This document shows positions 25,526 through 35,445 of a stretch of DNA of 48,041 nucleotides, one piece after another. Each line of letters begins with the position of its first letter. The first letter of the stretch is position 1. A program made the translations under genes and the position numbers. The DNA is from JASFYU01 sp045046905. GTDB lineage: Bacteria > Bacteroidota > Bacteroidia > Flavobacteriales > Flavobacteriaceae. The notes under the pieces are model-generated. The model saw only the letters and a list, made by a program, of their open reading frames with translations, had not been told where the DNA came from and searched no databases. Location: NCBI GenBank assembly GCA_045046905.1, contig JASFYU010000030.1, positions 1 through 48,041 on the forward strand, read 5' to 3'.

Positions 25526-28500
25526 TTAGAAGCTCGCGTTAAGTTTAATACCAACCGGAATTGCCCAAGGCTGTATATTGTATCTTTCAACACCTTGTGA
25601 TAAATTACCGTTTGAGTATTGGAAAGCCGATTCTGGATCGATATTTATACCTGCCTTAGTCCATAATATGATATTTCGACTAAATACCGAAAGCGATAAA
25701 TTTTGCATTCCAATTCGCTTAGTTAAGCTCTTAGGAAAAGTATAGCCTACTGAAATTTGTCTTAGTTTCACATAATCAGCATCAAAGGTAGAGGCTCTAG
25801 TAAAATCCCATGCGTAATTGTCACCATAGGTATGGTACTGTGTGCCAGGACCACCAATATTCTCTTGATCAGCTATAAAGTTTCCGTTGCCATCATATGA
25901 ACCAATTACACCTGGCAAAAACACACCATCATTCAAACCGTCAATTGGAAATCCTCCCAATTCCGCAGTAGGCCCTCCTACTAGAGGATAGAACTCACCG
26001 TCAGGAGATAGGAACTCATCGGCATTTTCTCTGATGTATGCCGGTATATCACCAACATCACTCAAATCATATACCTTGTCGAGCCATCTGTCCGTCTGCA
26101 AATCCGATTCGTAGTAACGATGGGTCTGTGAAACGAACTGACCACCTTTACGCCAATCAAAATTCATTGATATATTCCAATTTTTGTATTTAATCGATGT
26201 TTGTAAACCTACCTTAAAATCAGGATTGTAATTCCCAATAACCGGAGCCGCTCTATTGCCATCTTCATCAGATAAGGTTCTGTTACTATTTTCCCAGCCT
26301 TCATCATCTAATAATGGCCACCCGTGATAAGGTGAGTTAGGATCATCAACGCGTACAAAATCACGATCAACAATCTGACCAATCTCTTCGCCTACCCAAG
26401 TATAAGCCCCACCTTTTGCCTGTCTCCAGAAATTAACAAAATCGGTTCCCTCAGCTAGCTCGGTGATAATGGTTTTATTGGTTGAAAAGGTAAAATTAAG
26501 ATCCCAACTCAGGTCTTTAGTTCGTATAGGAGTACCTCCTAAAGACGCTTCATAACCCGTACTATTCAAGTTTCCTGCGTTAAACAGTTTACTAGTGGAT
26601 CCTGATGATATTGGAAGAGACTTACTAAAAATCTGGTTTTCGTTGTCAGATTCGTAATAGGTAAAATCCATATGCAAACGATTCTTGAAAAGCGATAAAT
26701 CAACTCCAAATTCTATAGAGGTGTTTATTTCTGGTTTAATATTTTGATTCTTTAAAGCTGCTGGTACCGCCAACTGTGAAGCAGAGCCCCAATCACCAGA
26801 ATTACTTAATATAGTAAACAAATTATGCGCACTCGTTCCATTACCTGCTTGCGCCCAACCTGCTCTTAACTTAAACAAAGAGACATCACTGCCCATATCA
26901 AACATCTTGTTCAACAACAAACTTGTTGATACCGAGGGATAGAAAAAAGAATTATTGCTCTCTGGCAATGTACTAGACCAGTCGTTTCTTGCAGTCACAT
27001 CAACATAAATCATGTCTTTATAACTGATATTACCCAAGGCGTATAAGCTATTAACTCTTTCTCTTGATTGGCGCTCACTAAAATCTAAATTGTCGCTTGC
27101 TATATTTGAAAGTAAGAATAGATTTGGAATGATTAATCCTGAGCCCCCATTTTTAGTTCGGGTCGTTACTGAGCCCGTTTCTACATCACGAACGTTACCG
27201 CCACCAGATATGCCAAAATCAAAATTGTCACCTAATTCACCCTTATAAGTTAAAAGAAAATCAGTATTACTTTCAACACCATCAAGGTTAGTAATACCAT
27301 AGGCACCATTTCTTTCTCTATCAAAACCGCTTGAAATTTTGGTTTCTCTTTTCTCATGAGTATCATTATACGCATAACGCACCATTAAAGAAAGGTGATC
27401 GGTAAACTTATAATCCGCTTGTAAATTCCCGAAAAGCCTTTTTCTATCAAAACCGTTATTAATTTCGTAGGCAAGAAAATAAGGATTATTATATTCAAAA
27501 TCACTTGGGTCATCACCCCAGTTATAAGGTGCATTTTGCGATTGCCCTTCGACCAACCAATAATCTCGTAAATCTCGAATATCGATATGCGGATTAATAT
27601 CGTAAATCCCCTGCAAGGGGTTTGCACGTCGATCGGTAGTCGAAGGTCTGTTTTTTGCACCAGATAGCACGTAGTTTATAACTGAAGTTATCCTTAATTT
27701 GTCATTGACAGCAAAAGAACTATTTACACTGAAATTATTTCGATTTAAATCTGAATTCGGAATAAAACCTTCATGCCTCATATTAGTATACGACAACCGA
27801 TAATTAAGTTTATCCGTACTGTTTTGAACCGAAATTGTATTGGTGTGTGTTGAAGCCGTTTCAAAGAAATTTTTAGCATTATTTCGACCCTTAGAAGTTA
27901 AGGGTTTAGCAACCGCAATGCCACTTGCCAATTCCGCATCGGTATAGGGCCATTGAATAGCGGTTAAACCTTTATCTAACTCGGGGCCTACCCAGCCTGA
28001 TGAAGTCTCGTCGATTTGTGTGGTTATAGGATCAGGCCTACTTCCATTGGCAAAACGATTACTCTTTTTCAAAAATTTATAAGGCGTTTCATATACAATG
28101 CTAGAACTAAAAGATATACCCAAGCCTTTGCTTTTTTTACCTGATTTCGTGGTAACTAAAATAACGCCGTTACCCCCTCTGCTACCATAAAGTGCTGCAG
28201 CACTAGGCCCTTTAAGCACGGAAACACTTTCAATATCGTCTGCATTCAAATCACCAATTCCGCCACCATAATCTACAGCAATACCACTACCAGTTGTTCC
28301 GATATTGGTAAGGCTACTAGTAAGCGGCACACCATCGATTACATATAAGGGCTGATTATCCGTTGTTAATGAAGAGGCCCCACGAAGAATTACACTTACC
28401 GTTGAACCTGCACCCCCTGTAGAATTGATTTGCACCCCAGAGACTCTACCGTTCAGAGCATTTATAGCATTTTCCTGAGTCGCGGTTCGCATATCTTCTC

Positions 28501-28885
28501 CGTCTACTTCAGTTACAGAATACCCCAAAGATTTCTTTTCCCTTGAAATACCCAAAGCGGTTACTACCACCTCGTCAAGTGCTTCTGAAGAAGCTTGTAG
28601 ACTTACATTCAGTGTTGTTTTGCCATCCACGGCAATTTCTTTTGTTTCCATTCCTATATAGGAAAACACAAGTACCGATTCATTGTTCGAGACTGAAATT
28701 GAATAATTTCCGTCAAAATCAGTACTAACACCAGTGGCAGTTCCTTTGATTACCACAGATACTCCAGGTAATAGGTCACCAATATCGTCGGTGACGACTC
28801 CGGATACTTTTTCCTGCGCCAGCGCGCTCCCAAAGCACATACTGAACACAAATAACATTAATAAATAAGCTTTACTTTTTTTCAT
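25526..28885 (-). CDS. SusC/RagA-family TonB-dependent outer-membrane transporter
   Basis: 1119 residues, normal length for the family. Signal peptide 1-23 (CFGSALAQ). A carboxypeptidase-D-regulatory-like domain at about 26-96 (VSGVVTDDIGDLLPGVSVVIKG, STDFDGNYSI) leads to DEVVVTALG (104-112) and the plug domain (NALNGRVSGVQI, VILRGASSL, PLYVIDGVPL, SVLKGPSAAALYGSRGGNGVILV). A long beta-barrel follows, ending in an aromatic residue (KLNASF). It imports oligosaccharides across the outer membrane with TonB energy, together with the SusD partner directly downstream. A TAGATTTG -7 box lies 27 bases upstream of the start. Confidence 0.97.
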   Translation of the reverse strand: MKKSKAYLLMLFVFSMCFGSALAQEKVSGVVTDDIGDLLPGVSVVIKGTATGVSTDFDGNYSISVSNNESVLVFSYIGMETKEIAVDGKTTLNVSLQASSEALDEVVVTALGISREKKSLGYSVTEVDGEDMRTATQENAINALNGRVSGVQINSTGGAGSTVSVILRGASSLTTDNQPLYVIDGVPLTSSLTNIGTTGSGIAVDYGGGIGDLNADDIESVSVLKGPSAAALYGSRGGNGVILVTTKSGKKSKGLGISFSSSIVYETPYKFLKKSNRFANGSRPDPITTQIDETSSGWVGPELDKGLTAIQWPYTDAELASGIAVAKPLTSKGRNNAKNFFETASTHTNTISVQNSTDKLNYRLSYTNMRHEGFIPNSDLNRNNFSVNSSFAVNDKLRITSVINYVLSGAKNRPSTTDRRANPLQGIYDINPHIDIRDLRDYWLVEGQSQNAPYNWGDDPSDFEYNNPYFLAYEINNGFDRKRLFGNLQADYKFTDHLSLMVRYAYNDTHEKRETKISSGFDRERNGAYGITNLDGVESNTDFLLTYKGELGDNFDFGISGGGNVRDVETGSVTTRTKNGGSGLIIPNLFLLSNIASDNLDFSERQSRERVNSLYALGNISYKDMIYVDVTARNDWSSTLPESNNSFFYPSVSTSLLLNKMFDMGSDVSLFKLRAGWAQAGNGTSAHNLFTILSNSGDWGSASQLAVPAALKNQNIKPEINTSIEFGVDLSLFKNRLHMDFTYYESDNENQIFSKSLPISSGSTSKLFNAGNLNSTGYEASLGGTPIRTKDLSWDLNFTFSTNKTIITELAEGTDFVNFWRQAKGGAYTWVGEEIGQIVDRDFVRVDDPNSPYHGWPLLDDEGWENSNRTLSDEDGNRAAPVIGNYNPDFKVGLQTSIKYKNWNISMNFDWRKGGQFVSQTHRYYESDLQTDRWLDKVYDLSDVGDIPAYIRENADEFLSPDGEFYPLVGGPTAELGGFPIDGLNDGVFLPGVIGSYDGNGNFIADQENIGGPGTQYHTYGDNYAWDFTRASTFDADYVKLRQISVGYTFPKSLTKRIGMQNLSLSVFSRNIILWTKAGINIDPESAFQYSNGNLSQGVERYNIQPWAIPVGIKLNASF

Positions 28886-28911
28886 TCCGTTTGAGTTATA
28901 AGTTATGGAAG

Positions 28912-28919
28912 CAAATCTA
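28912..28919 (-). promoter_or_regulatory. -7 box of the susCD promoter
   Basis: On the minus strand TAGATTTG matches TAnnTTTG. The nearest TTG is only 15 bases upstream, shorter than usual, so an activator may be needed. The implied 5' leader is about 20 bases. Confidence 0.5.
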
Positions 28920-29489
28920 TCCCAAAACCTACAACAAGACGCGTGGTATATTATTAAATATAAATGATATTTTAACCTGTATTTTCAATTTATTACCACA
29001 ATGTTATTATAAGGTTAATATATCATTATATTATGCTAAGAAAACAGAATGAACAATACCCGAACTTATAAGAGATACTTCAAGAACCAAGCTCCTCATT
29101 CACCTTAATTTAGAGCTAATCCGTATACTATGATGCCATCAGAATTTTCTTAAAACCCGCCCATAATAATCACAACCTAAATACGGTCAACAATTCTGCG
29201 AAGCACTAAATTTTAGAGTGATATGCGCGAATACATTAAAAAAATAATGAGGTGGTTGATATTCCATGCAAACAAAATAAGATATAACAAATTGCCTACT
29301 TTGAATTCGAGTTAATTTGCATATCAGTAAAAACTTCGTGAAACCAACTACCCCCAAAACAAGTCTATGGGTGTTTTTCAGGCTTCATTTTAGGCTGGCA
29401 TACTGGGGTGAAACCCTCTCTTTTGAGGAGTAAAAGTAGAATCATAATGCACAGCATCAAGTAAATATTAAATTAAAAAATAACGGACT
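28920..29489. other. Gene-free region between susC and the symporter
   Basis: About 570 bases, AT-rich, no plausible gene on either strand. Near its right end AAACCCTCTCTTTTGAGGAGTAAAA (29411-29435) resembles a degenerate subtype B repeat core. Promoters for both divergent transcription units must lie here. I could not identify a convincing one for the symporter. Confidence 0.45.
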
Positions 29490-30992
29490 ATGTTGGCAGG
29501 TATTGATTATTTCATAGTAATAGCCTATATACTAGGAATGCTATTACTAGGCCTTTATTTTAAAAAATTCGTCAATAGTTCAGAGGATTATTTCTTAGGC
29601 GGCAGAAGCCTGCCGTTCTGGGCCATTGGCATGTCTATAGTAGTCTCTGATATCGGGGCACTTGATTTTGTAGGAATATCAGGGCAAGCCTATAGATATG
29701 GTGTATCAGTAGGTAATTTTGATTGGATCGGCTCCGTTCCCGCCATGTTATTGGCCGCGTTTATCTTCATTCCCTATTTTTGGCGTGGAGGCATGTACAC
29801 GATCCCAGAATACTTGGGAAGACGATATAACAAATCAGTTAGGACCATAGCCTCAGTTACTTGGATCCTTTTCTTCGCCTTGGATCTTGGCGTTTTATTT
29901 TGGGCAAGTGCCGTATTATTAAACGTACTGATGGGGTGGCCCATTTGGATTTCAATCTTATCAACAGCAGGCGTGGTCGGACTTTACACCTATTTCGGGG
30001 GAATCACAGCCGTGATAATGACTGATGTGGTTCAATTAATCATCATGTTCATCGGCGGATTCGCCTTGGTTTTCCTTAGTCTGGATGCCGTTGGCGGATG
30101 GGAGAACATGGTAGATAAAATTAGTGCCATGGGACCCGAATACCGAAGTCATTTCGATATTATTCAACCCGTAGACACCAAATCGCCCTTCCCCTGGACC
30201 GGAATTTTATTCGGACTGACATTTGTCATGTCCAACGCCTATATGATAGGAAATCAGTCTATTGTTCAACGTTGTCTTACCGCAAAAAATGAATGGCATG
30301 CCAAAGCAAGTATGATATTTGGTTCTGCCCTGAAAATGTTTATCCCTATATTGGTGTTATTCCCAGGCCTTATGGCTGTTGTTGTTCATCCAGATTTGGC
30401 TGATGGCGACCAAGCATTACCCATGATGATTAAAACTATTCTTCCTCCCGGACTGGTAGGTTTAATGTTCGCTGCATTTTTTGCAGGCCTAATGTCAAGC
30501 GTTGATTCGTTATTGAACTCTACAGCTACTTTGTTCACCAAGGATATTTATGAACCGTATATAAAGAAGGGTGCCGATGACAAACATTATTTAAAGGTAG
30601 GTCGGATAAGCACCTTGGTTCTATTGGTTTTTGGGGTAGCCACATCACCGATTAGTAGCGATTTTCCTGGTATATATGTAGCGATTCAAACCTTTATGTC
30701 GTATTTCCAAGGTCCTTTGTTCGCCATTCTTTTATTAGGTATCTTTTGGAAAAGAACAACACAATGGGGCGGACTTTCTGCCTTGGTAATTGGAATAGGG
30801 GTTGCCGTTTTCATGAATGTATTCAAGGCACAGTTCTTTACAATTGAAGATCCTTTTCTGTATATTTCATGGTGGTCATTCGTAGTCGGCTTTATCATCA
30901 ATGTGGTCGTCAGTTTATTTACCAAACCCCACACCTCTGAACAACTTGAAGGTTTGGTGTTCAATGCTAAAATCATAAATAAAAGCAGCTAA
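29490..30992 (+). CDS. SSS-family sodium:solute (sugar) symporter
   Basis: 500 residues with about 13 hydrophobic segments, as expected for the SGLT-like group. Family marks: NSSEDYFLGGRSLPFWAIGMS near residue 30, YTIPEYLGRRYNKSVRT, VYTYFGG-type segment (GLYTYFGGITAVIMTDVVQ), and AAFFAGLMSSVDSLLNSTATLFTKDIY (sodium-site helix). It sits in the inner membrane and imports a mono- or disaccharide or sugar derivative with Na+. It heads the plus-strand catabolic cluster, so its substrate is probably what the cytoplasmic GH2 and the downstream dehydrogenases process. Ends in a polar tail just before a subtype A repeat. Confidence 0.93.
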   Translation: MLAGIDYFIVIAYILGMLLLGLYFKKFVNSSEDYFLGGRSLPFWAIGMSIVVSDIGALDFVGISGQAYRYGVSVGNFDWIGSVPAMLLAAFIFIPYFWRGGMYTIPEYLGRRYNKSVRTIASVTWILFFALDLGVLFWASAVLLNVLMGWPIWISILSTAGVVGLYTYFGGITAVIMTDVVQLIIMFIGGFALVFLSLDAVGGWENMVDKISAMGPEYRSHFDIIQPVDTKSPFPWTGILFGLTFVMSNAYMIGNQSIVQRCLTAKNEWHAKASMIFGSALKMFIPILVLFPGLMAVVVHPDLADGDQALPMMIKTILPPGLVGLMFAAFFAGLMSSVDSLLNSTATLFTKDIYEPYIKKGADDKHYLKVGRISTLVLLVFGVATSPISSDFPGIYVAIQTFMSYFQGPLFAILLLGIFWKRTTQWGGLSALVIGIGVAVFMNVFKAQFFTIEDPFLYISWWSFVVGFIINVVVSLFTKPHTSEQLEGLVFNAKIINKSS

Positions 30993-31083
30993 TCTCGGGG
31001 GCTAGTCCTCGAGGTATTTGATGTAACTAATCCTATATTTCGATACAAAAATCGAGATATCAAACCCACTCGTGGGAATAAAA
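30993..31083 (+). repeat. Interspersed two-hairpin element, subtype A
   Basis: CTCGGGGGCTAGTCCTCGAGG, then ATATTTCGATACAAAAATCGAG and the core TCAAACCCACTCGTGGGAATAAAA. It starts immediately after the symporter stop and ends 9 bases before the start of the next small gene. Confidence 0.75.
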
Positions 31084-31092
31084 GACAATGCG

Positions 31093-31308
31093 ATGTTAAA
31101 TTTTGATTGGCTTTCCGGTATATCACAAGAAATGGCAAAAACAATCTTTTTTGTTTTATTCGCTATAATTGGCTTCTTGGTATTTTTATTACCCAATGAT
31201 TATATCTATGAAGGTATTAAAGACGAAGATCGACACTGGTGGAACAATCTAAAGTACTGGTCAGTCGGAGTCTTGTGCATTTTAACATTTATCTATTACA
31301 TTTTTTAA
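31093..31308 (+). CDS. Small two-helix membrane protein
   Basis: 71 residues from the ATG at 31093. An upstream in-frame GTG lies inside the repeat core and is rejected. Two hydrophobic segments are visible at about 16-34 (TIFFVLFAIIGFLVFLLP) and 54-71 (WSVGVLCILTFIYYIF), separated by a charged loop YEGIKDEDRHWWNNLKYW. I do not recognise a named family. Placement directly behind the symporter suggests an accessory subunit or stabiliser, which is inference. It could equally be a membrane protein acting on its own. Confidence 0.7.
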   Translation: MLNFDWLSGISQEMAKTIFFVLFAIIGFLVFLLPNDYIYEGIKDEDRHWWNNLKYWSVGVLCILTFIYYIF

Positions 31309-31326
31309 TCCTTTTATCACCAAATT

Positions 31327-31563
31327 ATGGAAACGATTGAAATTAATGCAAAAATAAAAGCAGCCCAAATAAACAATGCCTTAGGGTTTTTTATATTGGT
31401 ATTCGGAATCATAGTTATAATTGCGATGGCTTTTACAGAGACCTTTGTACAACAGATGACCGATCTTACTGCAGGGCTGTTAATGGTTATCATTGGTGGT
31501 GCAATGATGTGGACAGCGAAAAGGACTATCAAGAAATTAAAACGTAAAATGCACCGTGTGTAA
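31327..31563 (+). CDS. Small two-helix membrane protein with basic tail
   Basis: 78 residues. An amphipathic N-terminus (METIEINAKIKAAQINNAL) is followed by a hydrophobic segment at about 20-38 (GFFILVFGIIVIIAMAF), a second at about 48-64 (AGLLMVIIGGAMMWTA) and a strongly basic tail (KRTIKKLKRKMHR). It begins 18 bases after the other small protein, and its stop shares one base with the ATG of the GH2 gene, so translation is probably coupled. No family recognised. Membership of the transport unit is inferred from position. Confidence 0.7.
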   Translation: METIEINAKIKAAQINNALGFFILVFGIIVIIAMAFTETFVQQMTDLTAGLLMVIIGGAMMWTAKRTIKKLKRKMHRV

Positions 31564-34151
31564 TGAACAAATCATACGAAATTCAACTCACTGAGCATTG
31601 GAAAATTCAATCTTCTAGCCATGTTCATGACAAAGGCGCTGCCCTTTCATCTCAATCCTATAGCACTACTAATTGGCATTCTGCTAAGGTACCATCAACT
31701 GTTCTAGGCACCTTGGTCTCGAACAAGGTTTATGAAAACCCTTATTTCGGAGAAAACCTAAAGTCGATTCCGACCGAATTATTTAAGGTACCCTGGTGGT
31801 ATTCGACTAATTTCGACCTTAGCGAACAACAGGCAAGTGATTTTGCTTCTTTGTGTTTTGACGGCATCAACTATAAGGCCAATGTTTGGCTAAACGGACA
31901 ACTTATTGCCGATTCAAACGCCATAGATGGGGCATATCGCATTACATCTTTCGATATAAGTAAATATATTATTGAGGGAAAAAACGCATTGGCAATTGAA
32001 GTAATACCTCCAAAACCCGGCGATTTCAGCATAGGATTTGTCGATTGGAATCCGGCACCTCCAGATGGTAATATGGGCGTATTTAGACCAGTAACACTCC
32101 AACTTCACGCAGGAGTAAACCTAGAAAAACCTTTTGTACAGACCAAGGTGAATCTCGAAACCTTAAAAGAAGCCGATCTTAGTGTTTCAACACAGCTTGT
32201 AAATTATAGCGATGCATCCATTACAGGTGTTTTGATTGGCAAGATAGGAACCGTTGAATTTAGCCAAAAGCTGACTATCGCCGCGAATAGTGAAAAGAAA
32301 ATCGATTTTACGACCGAAGCGTTTCCTCAATTACACTTTAAAGACCCAAAATTGTGGTGGCCCGTTCATTTGGGTGAACCTCATTTATATGAATTGGATC
32401 TGCAGTTTCAAATTGATAATCATATTTCTAAAACTACCCAAGTCAAATTCGGAATTCGTGAGGTCGAAGATTATTGGCTAAATGACATACATCGTGGGTA
32501 TATAATCAACGGTCAAAAAGTGCTCATCAAAGGTGCCGGATGGACCGATGATCTCTTCTTAATGGATTCTCACGAAAGTATCGAAGCCCAGGTGAAGTAT
32601 GCAAAACAAATGAATTTAAATTGCATTCGCTTGGAAGGTTTTTGGGGAAAAGACCACAAAATATACGACCTATGTGATGAACACGGTATTCTTTTAATGG
32701 TCGGATGGAGCTGCCATTGGGAGCATGAAATTCATATGGGCATACCCGTAAGCGAGCGATTCGGAGCAGTTTACAAAGAAAAAGACGTACAACATGTCGC
32801 CCAAGCTTGGGAAGATCAGGTCATCTGGCTCCGTAATCACCCCAGTATATTTGTGTGGACCGTAGCCAGCGACAAGGTTCCTATTACCGAACTTGAAGAA
32901 AAATATATCGAAACCTTCGCCAAATATGACCCCACTCGGCCCTATTTAAATTCGACCGGCGGTGTCGGAAGCGATCAGCATGTTATCGGCAGCGAAGAAG
33001 TTATCAGTGAAATAAGTGGGCTATCTGGCGTTAAAATGCTAGGGCCTTATGCCTACACGGCGCCGGGTTACTGGTATACCGACACCAAATTTGGTGGTGC
33101 CTATGGTTTTAATACCGAGACAGGCCCAGGAGCCCAAGTACCGCAATTAGATAGCTTACGAAAAATGATTCCCGAGGCCGACCTTTGGCCAATTGGCAAG
33201 GCATGGGACAACCATTGCGGCAGGTATGAATTTTCAGATCTGAGCCGTTTTACAAAAGCTATCGATGAGCGCTATGGTACACCTAAGGATCTCATCGAAT
33301 TTGATATAAAAGCACAGGCAATGAACTATGAGCTTATGCGCCCAATGTTCGAAGCCTTTCAGGTCAACAAAAAAAAATCTACCGGTATCATCCAATGGAT
33401 GTTAAATGCCGCCTGGCCTAAAATGTACTGGCAGTTATACGATTATTACCTCATGCCTACAGCTGCATTTTATGCCACACAAAAGGCATGCACACCCCTT
33501 CACCTGATTTATAATTATGGTGATAATCACATTTATGCCATTAACGATTACCAACACCAAATCGAGAATTTACAAGCCTTGATTCGTATTTATGATATTA
33601 ATTCTCAACTACTGCTAGAGAAAACTATTTCATTCAATGCCGCGCCCGATATCGCCTTCTCTATATTTTCAATAGAAGCTGTAGAAAACCTTACGACCAC
33701 CTATTTTTTGGATCTTCGGTTGTTAAACAATGAAAAAACAGAAGTCAGCGCTAATTTTTACTGGCTTTCGACCAAAGAAGAGATTTTAGACTACGAAGCA
33801 GATTTGGGCGAATTCGCCTATCACACCCCTAGCAAGCAATACGCAGATTTACGTTTGCTTAATTCACTTCCAAAAGTTGACCTTGATCTTATTCAGGTTT
33901 TCGAAAAAGTAGCTGATGAACAAAGCATTTCAGTAACTTTAGAAAATAGTGGGAATACCATTGCATTTTTAATCAACCTTAAAGTAATCGAAAAAGCCAG
34001 TGAAGAAGTAATACTTCCTATTTTTTGGGAAGATAATTTCATCAGTCTCCTACCCGGCGAAAAAAGAACAATCCGTGCCACTTTTAACTCGAATACAGAG
34101 GCAGAATTAAAAGTTGAAGGCTGGAATTTAAACAAAATAAAAAATGGGTAA
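31563..34151 (+). CDS. Cytoplasmic GH2 glycosidase, exo-beta-D-glucosaminidase-like
   Basis: 862 residues in the usual GH2 layout: jelly-roll N-domain (about 1-180, FDGINYKANVWLNGQLI), immunoglobulin-like domain (to about 300), TIM barrel (about 305-600) and C-terminal beta domains. The acid/base position, normally NE in GH2, reads WTVASDKVP (Asp437), as in exo-beta-glucosaminidases such as CsxA, where the acid is an Asp. The nucleophile is in FNTETGPG (Glu519). RLEGFWGKDHKIYDLCDEHG is also typical. No signal peptide is present, so it acts in the cytoplasm after uptake by the symporter. It overlaps the preceding gene by 1 base and the DegT gene by 8. Beta-mannosidase is the main alternative, but the Asp acid argues against it. 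Confidence 0.88.
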   Translation: MNKSYEIQLTEHWKIQSSSHVHDKGAALSSQSYSTTNWHSAKVPSTVLGTLVSNKVYENPYFGENLKSIPTELFKVPWWYSTNFDLSEQQASDFASLCFDGINYKANVWLNGQLIADSNAIDGAYRITSFDISKYIIEGKNALAIEVIPPKPGDFSIGFVDWNPAPPDGNMGVFRPVTLQLHAGVNLEKPFVQTKVNLETLKEADLSVSTQLVNYSDASITGVLIGKIGTVEFSQKLTIAANSEKKIDFTTEAFPQLHFKDPKLWWPVHLGEPHLYELDLQFQIDNHISKTTQVKFGIREVEDYWLNDIHRGYIINGQKVLIKGAGWTDDLFLMDSHESIEAQVKYAKQMNLNCIRLEGFWGKDHKIYDLCDEHGILLMVGWSCHWEHEIHMGIPVSERFGAVYKEKDVQHVAQAWEDQVIWLRNHPSIFVWTVASDKVPITELEEKYIETFAKYDPTRPYLNSTGGVGSDQHVIGSEEVISEISGLSGVKMLGPYAYTAPGYWYTDTKFGGAYGFNTETGPGAQVPQLDSLRKMIPEADLWPIGKAWDNHCGRYEFSDLSRFTKAIDERYGTPKDLIEFDIKAQAMNYELMRPMFEAFQVNKKKSTGIIQWMLNAAWPKMYWQLYDYYLMPTAAFYATQKACTPLHLIYNYGDNHIYAINDYQHQIENLQALIRIYDINSQLLLEKTISFNAAPDIAFSIFSIEAVENLTTTYFLDLRLLNNEKTEVSANFYWLSTKEEILDYEADLGEFAYHTPSKQYADLRLLNSLPKVDLDLIQVFEKVADEQSISVTLENSGNTIAFLINLKVIEKASEEVILPIFWEDNFISLLPGEKRTIRATFNSNTEAELKVEGWNLNKIKNG

Positions 34152-35421
34152 ATTAGCACTCACAGGAGGAAAACCATGTCGTGATACGACGGTAAACCCA
34201 TGGCCAAAATGGCCCATATGGGGCAAAGAAGAAGAGCTTGCTCTTATTGAGGTCCTCAATAGTGGTGTTTGGTCATACAATGGCCCAAAAGAAACCGAAT
34301 TTAATAGTCTTTTTGCTGAATTTACAGGTACAAAACATTCAATCTGCACTGTTAATGGTACCGTTACGCTTCAAATTGCACTAGAGGCTTTAGGTATCGG
34401 ACTCGGTGATGAGGTCATCATTCCCGGAATCACATGGCAAGCGACTGCCGCAACTATTATCGATGTAAATGCAACGCCCATTATGGTCGATGTATGTGAA
34501 GACACCTGGTGTATTGATCCCCTAGAAATCGAAAAGGCCATAACCCCAAAGACCAAGGCAATAATTCCCGTTCATTTATATGGGGCCTTTGCTGATATGG
34601 ATGCCGTAATGGCCCTTGCCAAAAAACACAAACTTTTCGTCATCGAAGATTGCGCCCACAAACACGGCGGAGAATGGAAAGGAAAAAAAGCAGGAAGTAT
34701 TGGAGATATCGGTAGTTTCAGCTTTCAATTATCAAAACATTTAACTGCAGGCGAAGGCGGGTCGGTAACTACCAATGACCCCATACTAGCAGAAAAACTA
34801 GATGCCCTAAGAAACTGTGGTCGCAGACCCGAGGACGAGACCATGGTAGGCGACAAAGGCATCGGAGATTATGGCGACGATGGCAATTTTATTCAATCGG
34901 GTAATCTGCGTATTACTGAATTTCAGGCAGCTATTCTGATAGAGGGCCTAAAACGCCTACCCGAACAAAATGCTAAAAGAGATACCAACGGGGCCTATTT
35001 GAATACACTCTTATCTGATATTCCGGGTATTCTTCCCTTAAAAAAAGATAAAAGAGAAACAAAAAAAGCCTATTTCAATTTTGCATTTCGATATGATAAA
35101 AATGAATTCAAAGGCTTGCCAATCAAAAAATTCAGAAGTGCATTAGAGGCCGAATTACAGATAGTAGTCGATGCCTGTTACGAACCTCTGAATATATGTT
35201 CTTTATACGTACCACATACCAAACCAGCACGACATAAACTGAATGACGCCTATTGGGCCGCTATAGACCCTACACGGTTTTTATTACCCGTTTCTGGGCG
35301 AATTTTCAAAGAAGAATCCGTTTGTATACATCACAAAATATTATTGGGCAGCCAATCAGATATGGATCTGATAGCAACAGCCATTAAAAAGATCTATAAA
35401 AGTTCTGAAGAACTTATGTAA
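34144..35421 (+). CDS. DegT/DnrJ/EryC1/StrS-family PLP aminotransferase
   Basis: 425 residues, family length. PLP site: SFSFQLSKHLTAGEGGS with the Schiff-base Lys at 198, Asp169 in VIEDCAHKHG pairing with the pyridine nitrogen, and the N-terminal VWSYNGPKETEFNSLFAEFTGTKH. The family transfers amino groups to or from keto-sugars or cyclitols. It is translationally coupled to the GH2 gene (8-base overlap) and followed by a Gfo/Idh/MocA dehydrogenase, the enzyme pairing used to exchange a sugar keto group and amino group. In this catabolic setting it may run in the deaminating direction (inference). No nucleotide-sugar or antibiotic biosynthesis genes are near, so a biosynthetic role is less likely. 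Confidence 0.92.
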   Translation: MGKLALTGGKPCRDTTVNPWPKWPIWGKEEELALIEVLNSGVWSYNGPKETEFNSLFAEFTGTKHSICTVNGTVTLQIALEALGIGLGDEVIIPGITWQATAATIIDVNATPIMVDVCEDTWCIDPLEIEKAITPKTKAIIPVHLYGAFADMDAVMALAKKHKLFVIEDCAHKHGGEWKGKKAGSIGDIGSFSFQLSKHLTAGEGGSVTTNDPILAEKLDALRNCGRRPEDETMVGDKGIGDYGDDGNFIQSGNLRITEFQAAILIEGLKRLPEQNAKRDTNGAYLNTLLSDIPGILPLKKDKRETKKAYFNFAFRYDKNEFKGLPIKKFRSALEAELQIVVDACYEPLNICSLYVPHTKPARHKLNDAYWAAIDPTRFLLPVSGRIFKEESVCIHHKILLGSQSDMDLIATAIKKIYKSSEELM

Positions 35422-35445
35422 AGCTTGCAAACCGCAATATATCCT

